From Paraburkholderia solitsugae (GTDB lineage Bacteria > Pseudomonadota > Gammaproteobacteria > Burkholderiales > Burkholderiaceae), in NCBI RefSeq assembly GCF_013177695.1, contig NZ_WOEY01000026.1, positions 30,709 to 94,708 of the forward strand: a stretch of 64,000 nt of DNA. Direction: 5' to 3'. A model generated the notes under the pieces. The model was not told the origin of the DNA and searched no databases. It was given only the letters and a program-made list of their open reading frames with translations. Each line of letters starts with the position of its first letter. Position 1 is the stretch's first letter. A program made the translations under genes and the position numbers. Shown piece by piece: positions 9,401 through 17,707 of this stretch.

Positions 9401-10071
9401 ATGTGAAGCGTTATCGCGCGCTGGTCGATGCGGCGCGCCGTGCCGAAACCGCGGTCGATGCAAAGAGCGAGCGCATCACGCGCGCCGTGGCGACGACGTT
9501 CTATCGTCTGCTCGCGGTAAAAGACGAATACGAAGTCGCGCGGCTGCATACGGATGCGGCCTTCCGTGAAGCGCTGGAAGCGCAATTCGAAGGCGTGGCG
9601 GGCAAGGACTTCGGCATCAAGTTCAACCTCGCGCCGCCGACGCTCACGCGTCCTCAACCGGGCGTCAATCCGACCAAGAAGACGTTCGGTCAATGGATGT
9701 GGCCGGTGCTCGGCGTGATGGCGAAATTCAGCGGTCTGCGTGGCACGATGCTCGATCCGTTCGGCCGCACGCTCGAACGTAAGATGGAGCGCGAACTCGC
9801 CGACGACTATGAAACCACGCTGCAACGCGCGTTCTCGAAGCTCAACACGAGCAATCTGGAAGACGTCGCGAAGCTCGCCGATCTGCATGCTCGTGTCCGC
9901 GGTTATGGTCACGTGAAGCTGGCGAATCTGGCGGGTGTGAAACGCGGCGAGCGCGATCTCGCTGCGCGCTTGCAGATCGAAGCAGCGACGAGCCCATCGG
10001 TGAAGAAGTCGTTGGAAGAGGTGAAGGGCGCCGGGCAGTTGCGCGGTATTCCGGTGGTCGTCGCGAAGTAG
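6484..10071 (+). CDS. Indolepyruvate ferredoxin oxidoreductase, fused alpha-beta chain
   Basis: A 1195-residue single-chain 2-oxoacid:ferredoxin oxidoreductase. In order it has a pyrimidine/PP domain with ISGYRGSPLG near the start, the TPP-binding domain (GIGCHFMASW, GGEGVDWASHSM), a cysteine-rich ferredoxin-like segment from about residue 645 (CEGCGDC and later CNKDYSCVNGFCP), and a gamma domain from about residue 730 (VTGVGGTGVVTVG). The family oxidatively decarboxylates aryl-pyruvates to acyl-CoA and reduces ferredoxin. The ATG at 6484 has GGAGA 8-12 bases upstream; an in-frame ATG at 6436 lacks this and is less likely. It is a single-gene unit ending in an intrinsic terminator. Confidence 0.92.
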   Translation: MTARLPIDGTPALADYKLSDNLTATRGRIFLTGTQALVRLALMQRAADRAHGMNTAGFISGYRGSPLGMVDQQLWKAQKLLTASDIRFLPAINEELGGTAVLGTQRVESDPERTVEGVFAMWYGKGPGVDRAGDALKHGNAYGSSPHGGVLVVAGDDHGCVSSSMPHQSDFALMAWHMPVVNPSNIADMLEFGLYGWALSRFSGAWVGYKAISETVESGSTVDLDALQTEWATPQDFEAPAGGLHNRWPDLPSLTIEARMHAKLDAVRHFARTNSIDKWIAPSPHANVGIVTCGKAHLDLMETLRRLDLTVADLEAAGVRIYKVGLSFPLEMTRIDAFVSGLSEVLVIEEKGPVIEQQIKDYLYNRTQGTRPIVVGKNAEDGTLLLSSLGELRPSRILPVFANWLAKHKPALDRRERVVDLVAPQILSNAADSVKRTPYFCSGCPHNTSTKVPEGSIAHAGIGCHFMASWMERDTTGLIQMGGEGVDWASHSMFTKTRHVFQNLGDGTYFHSGILAIRQAVAANTTITYKILYNDAVAMTGGQPVDGSISVPQIARQVEAEGVSRFVVVSDEPEKYDGHHDLFPKGTTFHHRSEMDTVQRALRDIDGVTVLIYDQTCAAEKRRRRKKGEFPDPDKRLFINEEVCEGCGDCGVQSNCLSVEPLETALGRKRRIDQSSCNKDYSCVNGFCPSFVTVEGGKLKKAAGAAFDPAALAARVDTLPIPATHLDAAPYDILVTGVGGTGVVTVGALISMAAHLEGKSASVLDFMGFAQKGGSVLSFVRFAARDEWLNQVRIDTQQADVLLACDMVVGASADALQTVRHGRTRIVVNTHAIPNATFVQNPDATLHADALIDKMRHAAGEDRMSTCDAQALATRFLGDTIGANILMLGYAWQLGLVPVSFAAMMRAIELNNVAVQMNQLAFSIGRVAAEDPAALESLWQARHLAKQAVRVDTLDELIAHREGRLQTYGGASYVKRYRALVDAARRAETAVDAKSERITRAVATTFYRLLAVKDEYEVARLHTDAAFREALEAQFEGVAGKDFGIKFNLAPPTLTRPQPGVNPTKKTFGQWMWPVLGVMAKFSGLRGTMLDPFGRTLERKMERELADDYETTLQRAFSKLNTSNLEDVAKLADLHARVRGYGHVKLANLAGVKRGERDLAARLQIEAATSPSVKKSLEEVKGAGQLRGIPVVVAK

Positions 10072-10092
10072 TTCTTTCGCGGGTGAATGAAG

Positions 10093-10131
10093 AACGCCGC
10101 TTCGAGTTGAACCTCGAAGCGGCGTTTTTTT
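10093..10131 (+). terminator. Rho-independent terminator
   Basis: A 14-bp perfect stem (AACGCCGCTTCGAG paired with CTCGAAGCGGCGTT) with a six-base loop, followed by a run of T, 22 bases after the oxidoreductase stop. It is oriented for the plus strand. Confidence 0.93.
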
Positions 10132-10233
10132 GCCTGATGGAATGGTGACGCGTTGCGTCTGGTAGCGTTGATTTTCCGCCGGATCGTTTTGCTACGCGCT
10201 GCGTCCAATAGCGCTGGTTATCTTCCTGACGAA

Positions 10234-10935
10234 TCAGCTACGCTTTGCGTCCAGTAGCGCTCTCACCTGCGCGACTTTCGCCGCGTCAACGGGCGCAAGA
10301 CCGTTGACGCCAACGCGCACCCCCGAACCGAAGTGAACCGCTTGAACTTGCGTCGCGCTCAGGAAGCCGGCAACCGCGTCGATGGTCAAACCCGCGCCCG
10401 CCAGCACCGTGCAACGTGAGCCGGACGCTTGCCGTACCAGGTCACGCATGATCGACTCTGCCTGCAGTACAGAAGGTTTGCCGCCCGAGGTCAGCACATT
10501 CGTCACGGCATCGAAACCGAGCAGCACGTCGAGCGCTTTTTGCAGATCACGCGTTTTGTCGAATGCACGATGGAAGGTGATCGCCAAGCCATCCGCCGCA
10601 TCGATCGCACGCGCGAGGCCTTCGCGATCGATCTCACCGTCTGCCGTCAGCATGCCGATCACTACGCCGTTCGCGCCGGCCGCTTTGACGGCACGCACGT
10701 CGCGCAGCATCACGGCGTAGTCGTCGGCGTCGTACACGAACGAGCGGCTATGCGGCCGCACGATCACGTTGACGGGGATATCAACCGCGGCAACCACCGC
10801 TTCGATCAACCCAAGACTCGGCGTCAAACCGCCCTCGCCCATTGCCGTGACGAGTTCGAGACGGTTCGCACCGGCCTGCGCGGCAAGCCGGGCGTCGGCA
10901 ACGGTGGTGGCGATGATTTCGAGTAGGACGGACAT
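10234..10935 (-). CDS. cutC: Copper homeostasis protein CutC family
   Basis: A 233-residue TIM-barrel protein. It begins MSVLLEIIATTVADARLAAQ, contains GANRLELVTAMGEGGLTPS and the typical VNVIVRPHSRSFVYD segment, then FHRAFD and VLTSGGKPSV motifs. The family was named for copper tolerance in E. coli, but its enzymatic role is unsettled. The internal ATG at 10935 is preferred because family alignment starts there; an upstream in-frame start at 10983 would add 16 atypical residues. It is monocistronic, convergent with the preceding oxidoreductase gene. Confidence 0.88.
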   Translation of the reverse strand: MSVLLEIIATTVADARLAAQAGANRLELVTAMGEGGLTPSLGLIEAVVAAVDIPVNVIVRPHSRSFVYDADDYAVMLRDVRAVKAAGANGVVIGMLTADGEIDREGLARAIDAADGLAITFHRAFDKTRDLQKALDVLLGFDAVTNVLTSGGKPSVLQAESIMRDLVRQASGSRCTVLAGAGLTIDAVAGFLSATQVQAVHFGSGVRVGVNGLAPVDAAKVAQVRALLDAKRS

Positions 10936-11080
10936 GAGCGCGGCTGTGTGTCGTTGAAAACGACATGATCTCAGAACCGCCACTCACCGTTCCGATCTAT
11001 ACCATCAGAGCCACTACTCGCCCTTCCAATCTGGACCACCAGGACCGCCGCTCACCCTCCCGAGCGACCCATCAGAACCG

Positions 11081-12349
11081 CTATTCTTCGACCCAATCAA
11101 TATCGCCGCAGAGCACACATGTCTGCTCACCGACACGCGTCGCCACCGACAGCGTCACACACGGCAATGCCTCGTTGATTGACAGATACGGGCGCGTCAC
11201 ATGCACGCGTTCCGGCGCATTGATCGCCGCGCGGAAATACGGACGACGCAGCCAGTTCGCCCCTTGCGCATCAGCCAGCGGCAAAAAGCGCGTCTCATGT
11301 GCCGCGCGATCGGCGCGCAATACGACGTTGCGGCCCGCCTGCTTGCCCTTCGCGTCAAGCAGGAAACAGCGCGCGGCATGGTCGAGCGCGAGGAAATTCC
11401 AGCACACTTCCTCGAGCGGTTCGCCGGCGGCGAGCCGTTCCGCTGCGCGCTCGAACGCCCGCAGGTACGGTGTGAGACGGCTCCCATTGCGGCGCTCGCG
11501 CGCTTCGGACTGGTCGCGATAGCGGTCGGTGACTTCGCTGATGCACGTCGTGGCGTGCGCTGCGTCGGCCGCGCCGGGATTCGGTCGGCCGAAGAAAAAT
11601 CCCTGCACGAAGTCCGCGTCGCAGCCGAGCGCCATCTGCGCTTCATGCTCCGTTTCGACACCTTCGATCAGCACCAGCTTGCCCGCTTCGTGCAGCAACG
11701 CCACCAGCCCCGGCAGAATCGTCGCCATATCGGCACGATGTGCGGCGTGCGACAGCATGATGCGGTCGAGCTTCACGATATCGGGATTCAATTGCCAGAT
11801 CCGTTCGACGTTTGAGTGGCCCGCGCCAAAGTCGTCGAGTGCGATCAGGAAACCGCGCTCGCGAAACTGGCGCACCGCGTCGACGAGCCGTTCGAGATCT
11901 TCTGCGCCCTGTTCGAGTACCTCGAGCACGATCCGCCGCGGCGACAGATCGAGTCGCTTCAGGTTGGCCAGCAAGGCGGCGGCGAGATACGGATCGGTGA
12001 GCGCGCCGGGATGGACGTTCAGAAACAGCCATTCGCGCTCGGCGCCGAGTACCTTGAAGTTCTCCAGATGCAGGGTCTGGGCGAGCCGGTCGACTTGCAG
12101 CACATCACCCAGGCGCGCTGCTTCTCCAAATACGTCGAGCGGCGAAACGGGGCGGTCGAGCGCGTCGTGCGCGCGCAGCAGCCCCTCGTAGCCAACCGCC
12201 CGCATATGCGACAGGCTGAAAATCGGTTGAAACACGCTGGTCAACGTCAGCTCGCCATGCTGCGCCGAAAAACGTTCGAGCCCCGACGTCACCTCGACAT
12301 CGAAGCCATGCGGCGCAATGGCCGTCCTTTCCTGTTGCGCAATCGTCAT
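11081..12349 (-). CDS. EAL-domain c-di-GMP phosphodiesterase with C-terminal sensor-like domain
   Basis: A 422-residue soluble protein. The EAL domain spans about 30-270 and keeps most catalytic signatures: EGLLR in place of EALLR, NVHPG, LEVLEQG, LDDFGAG, DIVKLDR, IEGVET and QGFFFG. This suggests active hydrolysis of cyclic di-GMP. A further ~130 residues at the C-terminus (from about 290) resemble a PAS/Cache-like ligand domain of the kind found in YkuI-type proteins. There are no membrane segments. It diverges from the antiporter gene. Activity is inferred; the Ala-to-Gly change in the EAL signature is common among active members. Confidence 0.85.
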   Translation of the reverse strand: MTIAQQERTAIAPHGFDVEVTSGLERFSAQHGELTLTSVFQPIFSLSHMRAVGYEGLLRAHDALDRPVSPLDVFGEAARLGDVLQVDRLAQTLHLENFKVLGAEREWLFLNVHPGALTDPYLAAALLANLKRLDLSPRRIVLEVLEQGAEDLERLVDAVRQFRERGFLIALDDFGAGHSNVERIWQLNPDIVKLDRIMLSHAAHRADMATILPGLVALLHEAGKLVLIEGVETEHEAQMALGCDADFVQGFFFGRPNPGAADAAHATTCISEVTDRYRDQSEARERRNGSRLTPYLRAFERAAERLAAGEPLEEVCWNFLALDHAARCFLLDAKGKQAGRNVVLRADRAAHETRFLPLADAQGANWLRRPYFRAAINAPERVHVTRPYLSINEALPCVTLSVATRVGEQTCVLCGDIDWVEE

Positions 12350-12733
12350 GCAATCCTCTCACGCGAGAGCCGGGCCGGTCCGAACGCGGAAGCGAACAAC
12401 CTCGGCACCGTTTCCCAAAATGTGCGTCATCGATATTCCTTAAGCAAGCTCCATGCGCACGCTGGCGCACATTCGAATGAAATTTGCAGGTCCGGTTGCA
12501 CCGGTGGAAGGGACGATGCGCCGCGCACGGGCGTGACGCGCACCATAAAGGTGCAACGTCTCGCCGCGACACTTCCTGGCCGTGCTCGCGGGCGTCTTGC
12601 CGGGGTGGCGATGGCGCGATGCGTCGTCGGGCTAAACTTCGGCCTTGTTCCTTACACACACCTCACGACCGATATGCGGCGACATCGTCGACGATCGAAG
12701 AGGAAGCACCGTTATAGCGCCATAAATAGATCG
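12350..12733. other. Divergent intergenic region
   Basis: A 384-base spacer between the EAL gene (minus) and the antiporter (plus), which must hold both promoters. Open frames run through it, including a long upstream extension of the antiporter frame, but none has a convincing start or family content. Confidence 0.5.
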
Positions 12734-14389
12734 ATGGATATTGTCTTTACCGTACTGATACTTCTGCTCGCCGTCGCCGCTTCCGGCGTCGTTACCCGGA
12801 TACTGCCGATCGCCTTGCCGCTGCCGCTCGTCCAGATCGCGATTGGCGCATTGCTCGCGTGGCCGAGGCTCGGACTGCATGTCACCTTCGATCCGGAAAT
12901 TTTCATGATGCTGTTCATTCCGCCGCTGCTGTTCGCGGATGGATGGCGCATTCCCAAGCGCGAATTGTTCATGGCGCGCCGCTCCATTCTGATGCTGGCG
13001 CTCGGCCTCGTTTTCATGACGGTGCTGGCAGTCGGCTACTTCGTGCATGCGCTGGTGCCGTCGATCTCGCTGCCGGTCGCGTTCGCGCTTGCCGCGGTGC
13101 TGTCGCCGACGGATGCGGTGGCGCTAACAGGTATCGTCGGCAAGGGCAGAATTCCTGGACGGCTAATGCACATCCTCGAAGGCGAGGCGTTGATGAACGA
13201 CGCATCGGGCCTTGTCGCCTTGAAGTTCGCAATTGCGGCGGCGCTGACGGGTGTGTTTTCGCTGCGCGACGCATCGATCAGTTTCGTGATCATCGCGGTG
13301 GGCGGTCTCGCGACGGGCGCGGCGGTGAGCTGGCTGTTCAGCTTTGTATCGGCGCGCTTTCTGAGTCTTAACGAAGAGGGTGATCCGGCGCCCGGCGTGG
13401 TGATGACACTGCTGATTCCGTTCGCCGCGTATCTGATCGCCGAGCGTTTCGAGTTGTCGGGCATTCTGGCCGCCGTCTCGGCCGGCATGATGATGAACTA
13501 CGCGAGCATTTGGAATGCCGGGCCGGTGTCATCGCGAGTGCGCGCGAACAGCACGTGGACGATGATCGAGTTCGTCTTCAACGGCATGGTGTTCATTCTG
13601 TTGGGGCTGCAGTTTCCGCACATTCTTGGCCGCGCGTTGTTTGACGCGCACGAGACCAGCAACGCGCAGGTGTGGTTGCTGATCGGCTACATCGCCGCGG
13701 TGGCGGTGGCGCTCTACGCGCTGCGTTTCGTGTGGGTGTGGCTGCTACGCTGGTTCGCGAGCCGCGGCGCGGCGAAGCACGGCGTAGCCAACGCGGTGCC
13801 CGGCCTGCGCACGGTCACGGTGACGACGGTGGCCGGCGTGCGTGGCGCGGTGACGCTGGCGGGTGTGTTGTCGCTGCCCGAGGTTTTGCCCGGCGGCGCA
13901 CCGTTACCCGGGCGGGACCTCGCGATTTTCATTACCTCGGGGGTGATTCTTTTATCGCTGCTGGTGGCCGTGGTGGCGTTGCCACTGCTGCTGCGTGGCT
14001 GGCGGCGAGGAAAGGATCCGCATGCCGCAGAGGAAGTGCTGGCGCGCACGACGGCTGCGCAAGCAGCGATTCGTGCGGTGGACGAAGTGCATGATGTCGA
14101 GTGTGCGGATCTTGATGAGTCGGCATCGGCGTATGCCGCGGATGTCACGGCGAGGGTGATGGACATTTATCGGCGAAGGCTTGCCACGCTGGGCGACGAA
14201 CAGGAGCCACGGGAGTTGGCGCGCCGTGCCGATGCGCTGGAGTTCCGGATGAAGTTAGCGGCAATGCGCGCCGAGAGGAAGGCGCTGCTCGCGCTGCGCA
14301 GTTCTCAGGAGATTAATGATGAGACTTTGAATAAGCTCATGCGGGAGGTGGATTTGTCGGAAACGGCGCTGACTGTTCGGAGGAAGTAA
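12734..14389 (+). CDS. Na+/H+ antiporter (CPA1/NhaP-YjcE family)
   Basis: A 551-residue protein with about 12 membrane helices in the first 430 residues and a charged ~120-residue cytoplasmic tail. Family motifs are seen: LFIPPLLFADGW, SPTDAVALTGIVGKGRIPG, EGEALMNDASGLVALK (carrying the ion-binding Asp), and TVAGVRGAVTLAGVLSLP. It exchanges protons for Na+ or K+ in pH and salt homeostasis. The frame stays open 918 bases upstream, antisense to the EAL gene; the ATG at 12734 is chosen because the first transmembrane helix begins immediately after it. Confidence 0.9.
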   Translation: MDIVFTVLILLLAVAASGVVTRILPIALPLPLVQIAIGALLAWPRLGLHVTFDPEIFMMLFIPPLLFADGWRIPKRELFMARRSILMLALGLVFMTVLAVGYFVHALVPSISLPVAFALAAVLSPTDAVALTGIVGKGRIPGRLMHILEGEALMNDASGLVALKFAIAAALTGVFSLRDASISFVIIAVGGLATGAAVSWLFSFVSARFLSLNEEGDPAPGVVMTLLIPFAAYLIAERFELSGILAAVSAGMMMNYASIWNAGPVSSRVRANSTWTMIEFVFNGMVFILLGLQFPHILGRALFDAHETSNAQVWLLIGYIAAVAVALYALRFVWVWLLRWFASRGAAKHGVANAVPGLRTVTVTTVAGVRGAVTLAGVLSLPEVLPGGAPLPGRDLAIFITSGVILLSLLVAVVALPLLLRGWRRGKDPHAAEEVLARTTAAQAAIRAVDEVHDVECADLDESASAYAADVTARVMDIYRRRLATLGDEQEPRELARRADALEFRMKLAAMRAERKALLALRSSQEINDETLNKLMREVDLSETALTVRRK

Positions 14390-14490
14390 AAGGGGTGTTG
14401 TTTGCCTGCGGCGCGCTTTTTTCTGTTTGCCTGCGGGGTTGGACTTTGCTTGGTTTTTTTGCCTGCGCGGCGCTTTTTGGTTGTGCCCTT

Positions 14491-15300
14491 ACGGCGTTGG
14501 CCTTTCCTTGATTTGATATTGGATTATTAGCGTCGCCCCTGTGCGGGGCGGGCACCTACTTTTCTTTGCCTGCCGCAAAGAAAAGTAGGCAAAAGAAAGC
14601 GGCTCAAACCGCAAATTTTTAAGCGGGTCCCCCGCGCAGCCACGGTAGTGGTGCATCTGGAATCTGTGTTCTCGCACCTTCAGCGTCAGTGACAAAGGGC
14701 TCATCAGCGCCCACTCCGCACTACGTGCGTCGCGGATGGGTCTGCCCGGGAAACCGTGAGGCTTCGATTGCGCGTGGTGGGAACCATCGGCTTCGCCTCG
14801 GCAAAGTGCCCAAGTATCCAAAAGACAATTTGCGCCAGCAAATGAAAGCCCGATAACTCAGGCCGAACGAAACGCCGGTGCGGCGCAGTTGCAGTTGCGG
14901 TGGCACTCGCACTCGCACTCGCAGTGGCAGTGGCAGTGGCAGTGGCAGTGGCAGTGGCAGTGGCAGTGGCAGTGGCAGTGGCAGTGCAATGATGAGCCAG
15001 GGGTCTGAGCAAAACGCAAGAGCTGAATCGCAGCGGACGGTTTTAAGAAGTACCGTTCGGCGCGCGCAGCGCCGCCGGAAGTATGACGCCCATGTCACTC
15101 ACGCCGAATGTGCGGGAACACAGATTCCAGATGCACCACTGCCCCCTCCAAGCCAGGGGACCCGCTTAAAAATTAGCGGTTTGAGCCGCTTTCTTTTGCC
15201 TACTTTTCTTTGCGGCAGGCAAAGAAAAGTAGGTGCCCGCCCCGCACAGGGGCGACGCTAATAATCCAATATCAATTCAAGGAAAGGCCAACGCCGTAGG
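14491..15300. repeat. Long inverted-repeat element, copy 1
   Basis: Left arm about 14491-14703 and right arm about 15084-15300 are imperfect reverse complements over roughly 210 bases. The best-conserved inner part contains CGCCCCTGTGCGGGGCGGGC and CTTTTCTTTGCCTGCCGCAA. The ~380-base centre has a segment near 14710-14800 that recurs in copy 2 (26692-27432). No transposase or convincing gene lies inside. The arms themselves hold nested short hairpins around AAAGAAAAGTAGG. Similar A+G-rich repeats are, from memory, widespread between genes of Burkholderiaceae. Confidence 0.85.
14905..14986 (+). repeat. Hexanucleotide tandem repeat, (ACTCGC)3 then (AGTGGC)10
   Basis: Three ACTCGC units at 14905-14922 run directly into ten perfect AGTGGC units at 14923-14982 plus a partial one. 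Being a multiple of three, the array leaves all frames open and creates artificial Ser-Gly, Thr-Ala and Pro-Leu runs. It sits in the centre of repeat element copy 1 and is absent from copy 2. Confidence 0.95.
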
Positions 15301-15393
15301 CATACAGAGAGAAAGCGCCAAGCAGGCAAAAAACCCAGGAAAAGCCCATCGCCATAGGCACACAGACAAAGCGCCGCGCAGGCAAAAAAAACC

Positions 15394-16347
15394 TTAATCA
15401 ATCCCTAATCGAGCCCGAATCGCCGGCAACATAACCTCCACCGCCGCGCGCCCCTCCTCAATCGCCGGACCGGCACGGTGAAAATCAAAAATCCCCATCC
15501 CACCCAGCCGCGGCTGAATCAAAATATCGGCCGGCTCGCCAGCAAGGCGACTCCGCGAAATCCGCACCTGCATGATGTCAATACTCTGCGCGATCGAACT
15601 CAGCATCGACGGCACCCGCGCACTCGGCGCCGGCGCCACCCGCACATCATCGGAAGCGCGCCCTTCCGCCGGCGCAAGCCACCGCGGCCAAGGCTTCCCG
15701 TTCCGCCGCAGCGCGACCGGCGGCGGCGCATCCGGATCGAGCGCCGGCGTGTCGACCGCCGCGCCGCCAAAATCGCGCCCATTCAGAATGTCGTTGTTCA
15801 GATCGACCGCGATCACGCAGTCCGCACGCATGCCGCGCGCCACCGAGACCGGCACCGGATTGCTCAAGCCGCCGTCCACCAGCCACACGCCGTTGTAAAA
15901 CACCGGCGTGAAAATCCCCGGAATCGCAATCGAGGCGCGCACCGCATCGACCACGCTGCCGTCCTGCAACCAGCTCTCGCGTCCCGAATCAAGTTCGGTG
16001 GCCACCGCCGCGAACGGCATGTTCAACTGCGCAATCGAGCGGCCGGCGAATTTGTCCGCGAATATCTGGATCACCTTGCGCCCACCGAGCAAGCCGCCTG
16101 AAAACCGCAGATCGAGTAGCCGCACCACCGTCTGCCAGGTGAGCCGCGAAACCCACTCCTCCAGCCAGTCGAGGTCGCCGTTCGCGTAGATCGCGCCCAC
16201 CAGCGCGCCGATCGACGTGCCGCACACCACATCCGGCTTGATGCCCGCATCGTGCAACGCGCGAATCGCGCCAATATGCGCCCAGCCGCGTGCGGCCCCA
16301 CCCCCCAACACCAGCCCGATACGGCTGTATCGACGTCGATGTATCAT
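15394..16347 (-). CDS. Patatin-like phospholipase (RssA/YchK type)
   Basis: A 317-residue patatin-fold serine hydrolase. It has the oxyanion loop LVLGGGAARGWAHIG at about 12-26, the nucleophile elbow GTSIG at about 44-48 and the catalytic aspartate in VDGGLSNPVPV at about 157-167. There is no signal peptide, so it is likely cytoplasmic or membrane-peripheral. A ~100-residue tail rich in Pro/Ala/Arg follows the catalytic core. The family hydrolyses acyl esters of phospholipids; its physiological substrate here is unknown. The start at 16347 is 22 bases after the stop of the upstream bamE-like gene, consistent with co-transcription. Confidence 0.88.
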   Translation of the reverse strand: MIHRRRYSRIGLVLGGGAARGWAHIGAIRALHDAGIKPDVVCGTSIGALVGAIYANGDLDWLEEWVSRLTWQTVVRLLDLRFSGGLLGGRKVIQIFADKFAGRSIAQLNMPFAAVATELDSGRESWLQDGSVVDAVRASIAIPGIFTPVFYNGVWLVDGGLSNPVPVSVARGMRADCVIAVDLNNDILNGRDFGGAAVDTPALDPDAPPPVALRRNGKPWPRWLAPAEGRASDDVRVAPAPSARVPSMLSSIAQSIDIMQVRISRSRLAGEPADILIQPRLGGMGIFDFHRAGPAIEEGRAAVEVMLPAIRARLGID

Positions 16348-16369
16348 GTCTTCCCCACCTTTTTACCCG

Positions 16370-16921
16370 CTATCGCCCACGTATCACGTCCGAGCGCGAT
16401 GTCGTGTACACCTTCTGAAATTGATCGAAGTGCACGTTGAAAATGCCTTCTTCAGTCACGCCGCCCTCGCGCCACTTCCAGCTCCAGACGGTTTCCGGTT
16501 TCAGCGGAAACACGGCGATCTGGCCAGGCTTGCCGAGCAGGTGGCGCACCTCGTCTTCAGTCATGCCGATGCGAATCTTCCCGAAGTTGTCGGCGGTTAG
16601 CACCTGCGTGATGGATTGCAATTTGCCGTCGCGGTCGATGTCGACCATGTACGTATTCAGCCCCTGCGGGCCACGCGGATATTCGAAGCGCTTCGAGCCG
16701 TCAGTAAACGTGCGCTCGGTTTCCGGCTTGCCCATCTGATCGCGGATCTCCGCCTCAGTCGTGACGCCCGGCGTCATATTCTTGAGCAATAACGCGTCCG
16801 GCTTGACGGCGTTGAAGAATTCCTTGAGTTTTTGCACGGCGCGGTCGCTCTGTTGGTCGTCGCAACCGGTCAGCGCAACGCACGCGGCCAGCATCGCGAC
16901 AGTAAGCAGTTTCAGGCTCAC
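16370..16921 (-). CDS. BamE/SmpA-like outer-membrane lipoprotein
   Basis: A 183-residue lipoprotein. A GTG start at 16921 is preceded by AGGAAA and gives a short lipoprotein signal, MSLKLLTVAMLAACVALTGC, with the lipobox cysteine at residue 20. Two SmpA/OmlA-type segments follow (KNMTPGVTTEAEIRDQMGKP and IRIGMTEDEVRHLLGKPGQ), the fold found in BamE of the beta-barrel assembly machine. Neighbouring the patatin-like gene hints at an envelope role. It may be a paralogue rather than the essential BamE, because length and the duplicated motif differ from classical ~110-residue BamE. Confidence 0.75.
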   Translation of the reverse strand: MSLKLLTVAMLAACVALTGCDDQQSDRAVQKLKEFFNAVKPDALLLKNMTPGVTTEAEIRDQMGKPETERTFTDGSKRFEYPRGPQGLNTYMVDIDRDGKLQSITQVLTADNFGKIRIGMTEDEVRHLLGKPGQIAVFPLKPETVWSWKWREGGVTEEGIFNVHFDQFQKVYTTSRSDVIRGR

Positions 16922-17124
16922 AGCGAGTTTCCTGTACGGATGCGAAGCTGCAATCCGCCCGCATCCCGTTGTGTAGGGTGTACTACAGGATAACCGCGTA
17001 CGGAAAAAACCGCGAGCGAGGGCGGCAATGCGGCGTGGCGCCTTTATGCAGAGTGGATTGCGGTGGGATGCGATTACGTGACGAAGCCGCGGAAAAACTG
17101 TGAAAAACCGCAGGAGACTGTATA

Positions 17125-17154
17125 GGCAAAGGCAAAGGCAAAGGCAAAGGCAAC
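17125..17154 (+). repeat. Hexanucleotide tandem repeat, (GGCAAA)4
   Basis: Four perfect GGCAAA units at 17125-17148 plus a near-copy GGCAAC, about 200 bases upstream of the bamE-like gene. On the opposite strand the run reads TTTGCC. Confidence 0.9.
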
Positions 17155-17636
17155 GGCGCAGCAAAACGCGCCGCAACAGGCACCGCAAAAGGGCGGCAAG
17201 TTCGCGCTGAACCCGCAAAAACCGTTGCCACAAGCAAAAAGGCGACGCTGTGCAAAGCGTCGCCAGAATCGGTCGATACGGTCAAACCGGAAAATAAACA
17301 GCGACTAGATAGCCGCCTGAAGCGACGCATTGCGGACGACGCGCAGCGGTCTGGTCCCGGGCAAAGCGGCGAGAGACCTTGGCCTCTGACCTTGCGCCAT
17401 CGCCGGAATGGCAGACCGCTGCTTGTTTGGCCGCCCTGGTCCCTCGATAAGCCTTTCAAGTGCAGCTAATCTAAACGGATTGGCCGATTTAGACGAGTGC
17501 GCGTTTACACCGAATTGGCAGAAGATTTGCGGTAGGTGGCGCTGGCGTTGCATGTGGCTTGCGCGACGGTCGCGCTACCTTCTTGACGCGCGCGAAAATG
17601 CAGCGAAGATGCGTCGCCTTCATCTCAGGTACGTGC

Positions 17637-17695
17637 GGTCCATCGGGACCCGGTCCATCGTGACCGCTCCATCGTGACCCGGTCCATCGGGGCCC
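17637..17695 (+). repeat. Four tandem ~15-bp repeats
   Basis: Four adjacent near-copies of GGTCCATCGTGACCC, at 17637-17651, 17652-17665, 17666-17680 and 17681-17695. They differ by one or two bases, and each is itself partly palindromic (GGTC...GACC). The array ends 12 bases from the stop codon of the sfnB-like gene. Confidence 0.85.
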
Positions 17696-17707
17696 GGCGG
17701 ATTCCGC

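Larger units (their letters stand above)
14390..15393. other. Intergenic region filled by repeat element
   Basis: About 1 kb between the convergent 3' ends of the antiporter and the patatin gene. It contains the long inverted-repeat element (14491-15300), its internal hexamer array, and on both outer sides shorter diverged repeats of a T-rich GCCTGC...GCGCTTTTT unit. I see no credible gene here: low-complexity frames from the hexamer array are open on both strands but have no other support. Confidence 0.75.
16922..17707. other. Long intergenic region with short tandem repeats
   Basis: About 790 bases between the bamE-like gene and the sfnB-like gene. I see no gene with family content. It contains two short tandem arrays (17125-17154 and 17637-17695). 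Confidence 0.55.

Noticed and set aside
11816..12733. 306-codon upstream extension of the antiporter
   Set aside because: Antisense to the EAL gene; the antiporter's first membrane helix begins right at the ATG at 12734.
14704..15261. Frames with (Thr-Ala)n, (Pro-Leu)n and (Ser-Gly)n runs
   Set aside because: Produced by the hexamer array inside the inverted-repeat element; open on both strands, no ribosome site.
14491..17695. Possible CRISPR array among the repeats
   Set aside because: Units are contiguous or in inverted pairs, not evenly spaced by unique spacers, and no cas gene is present.
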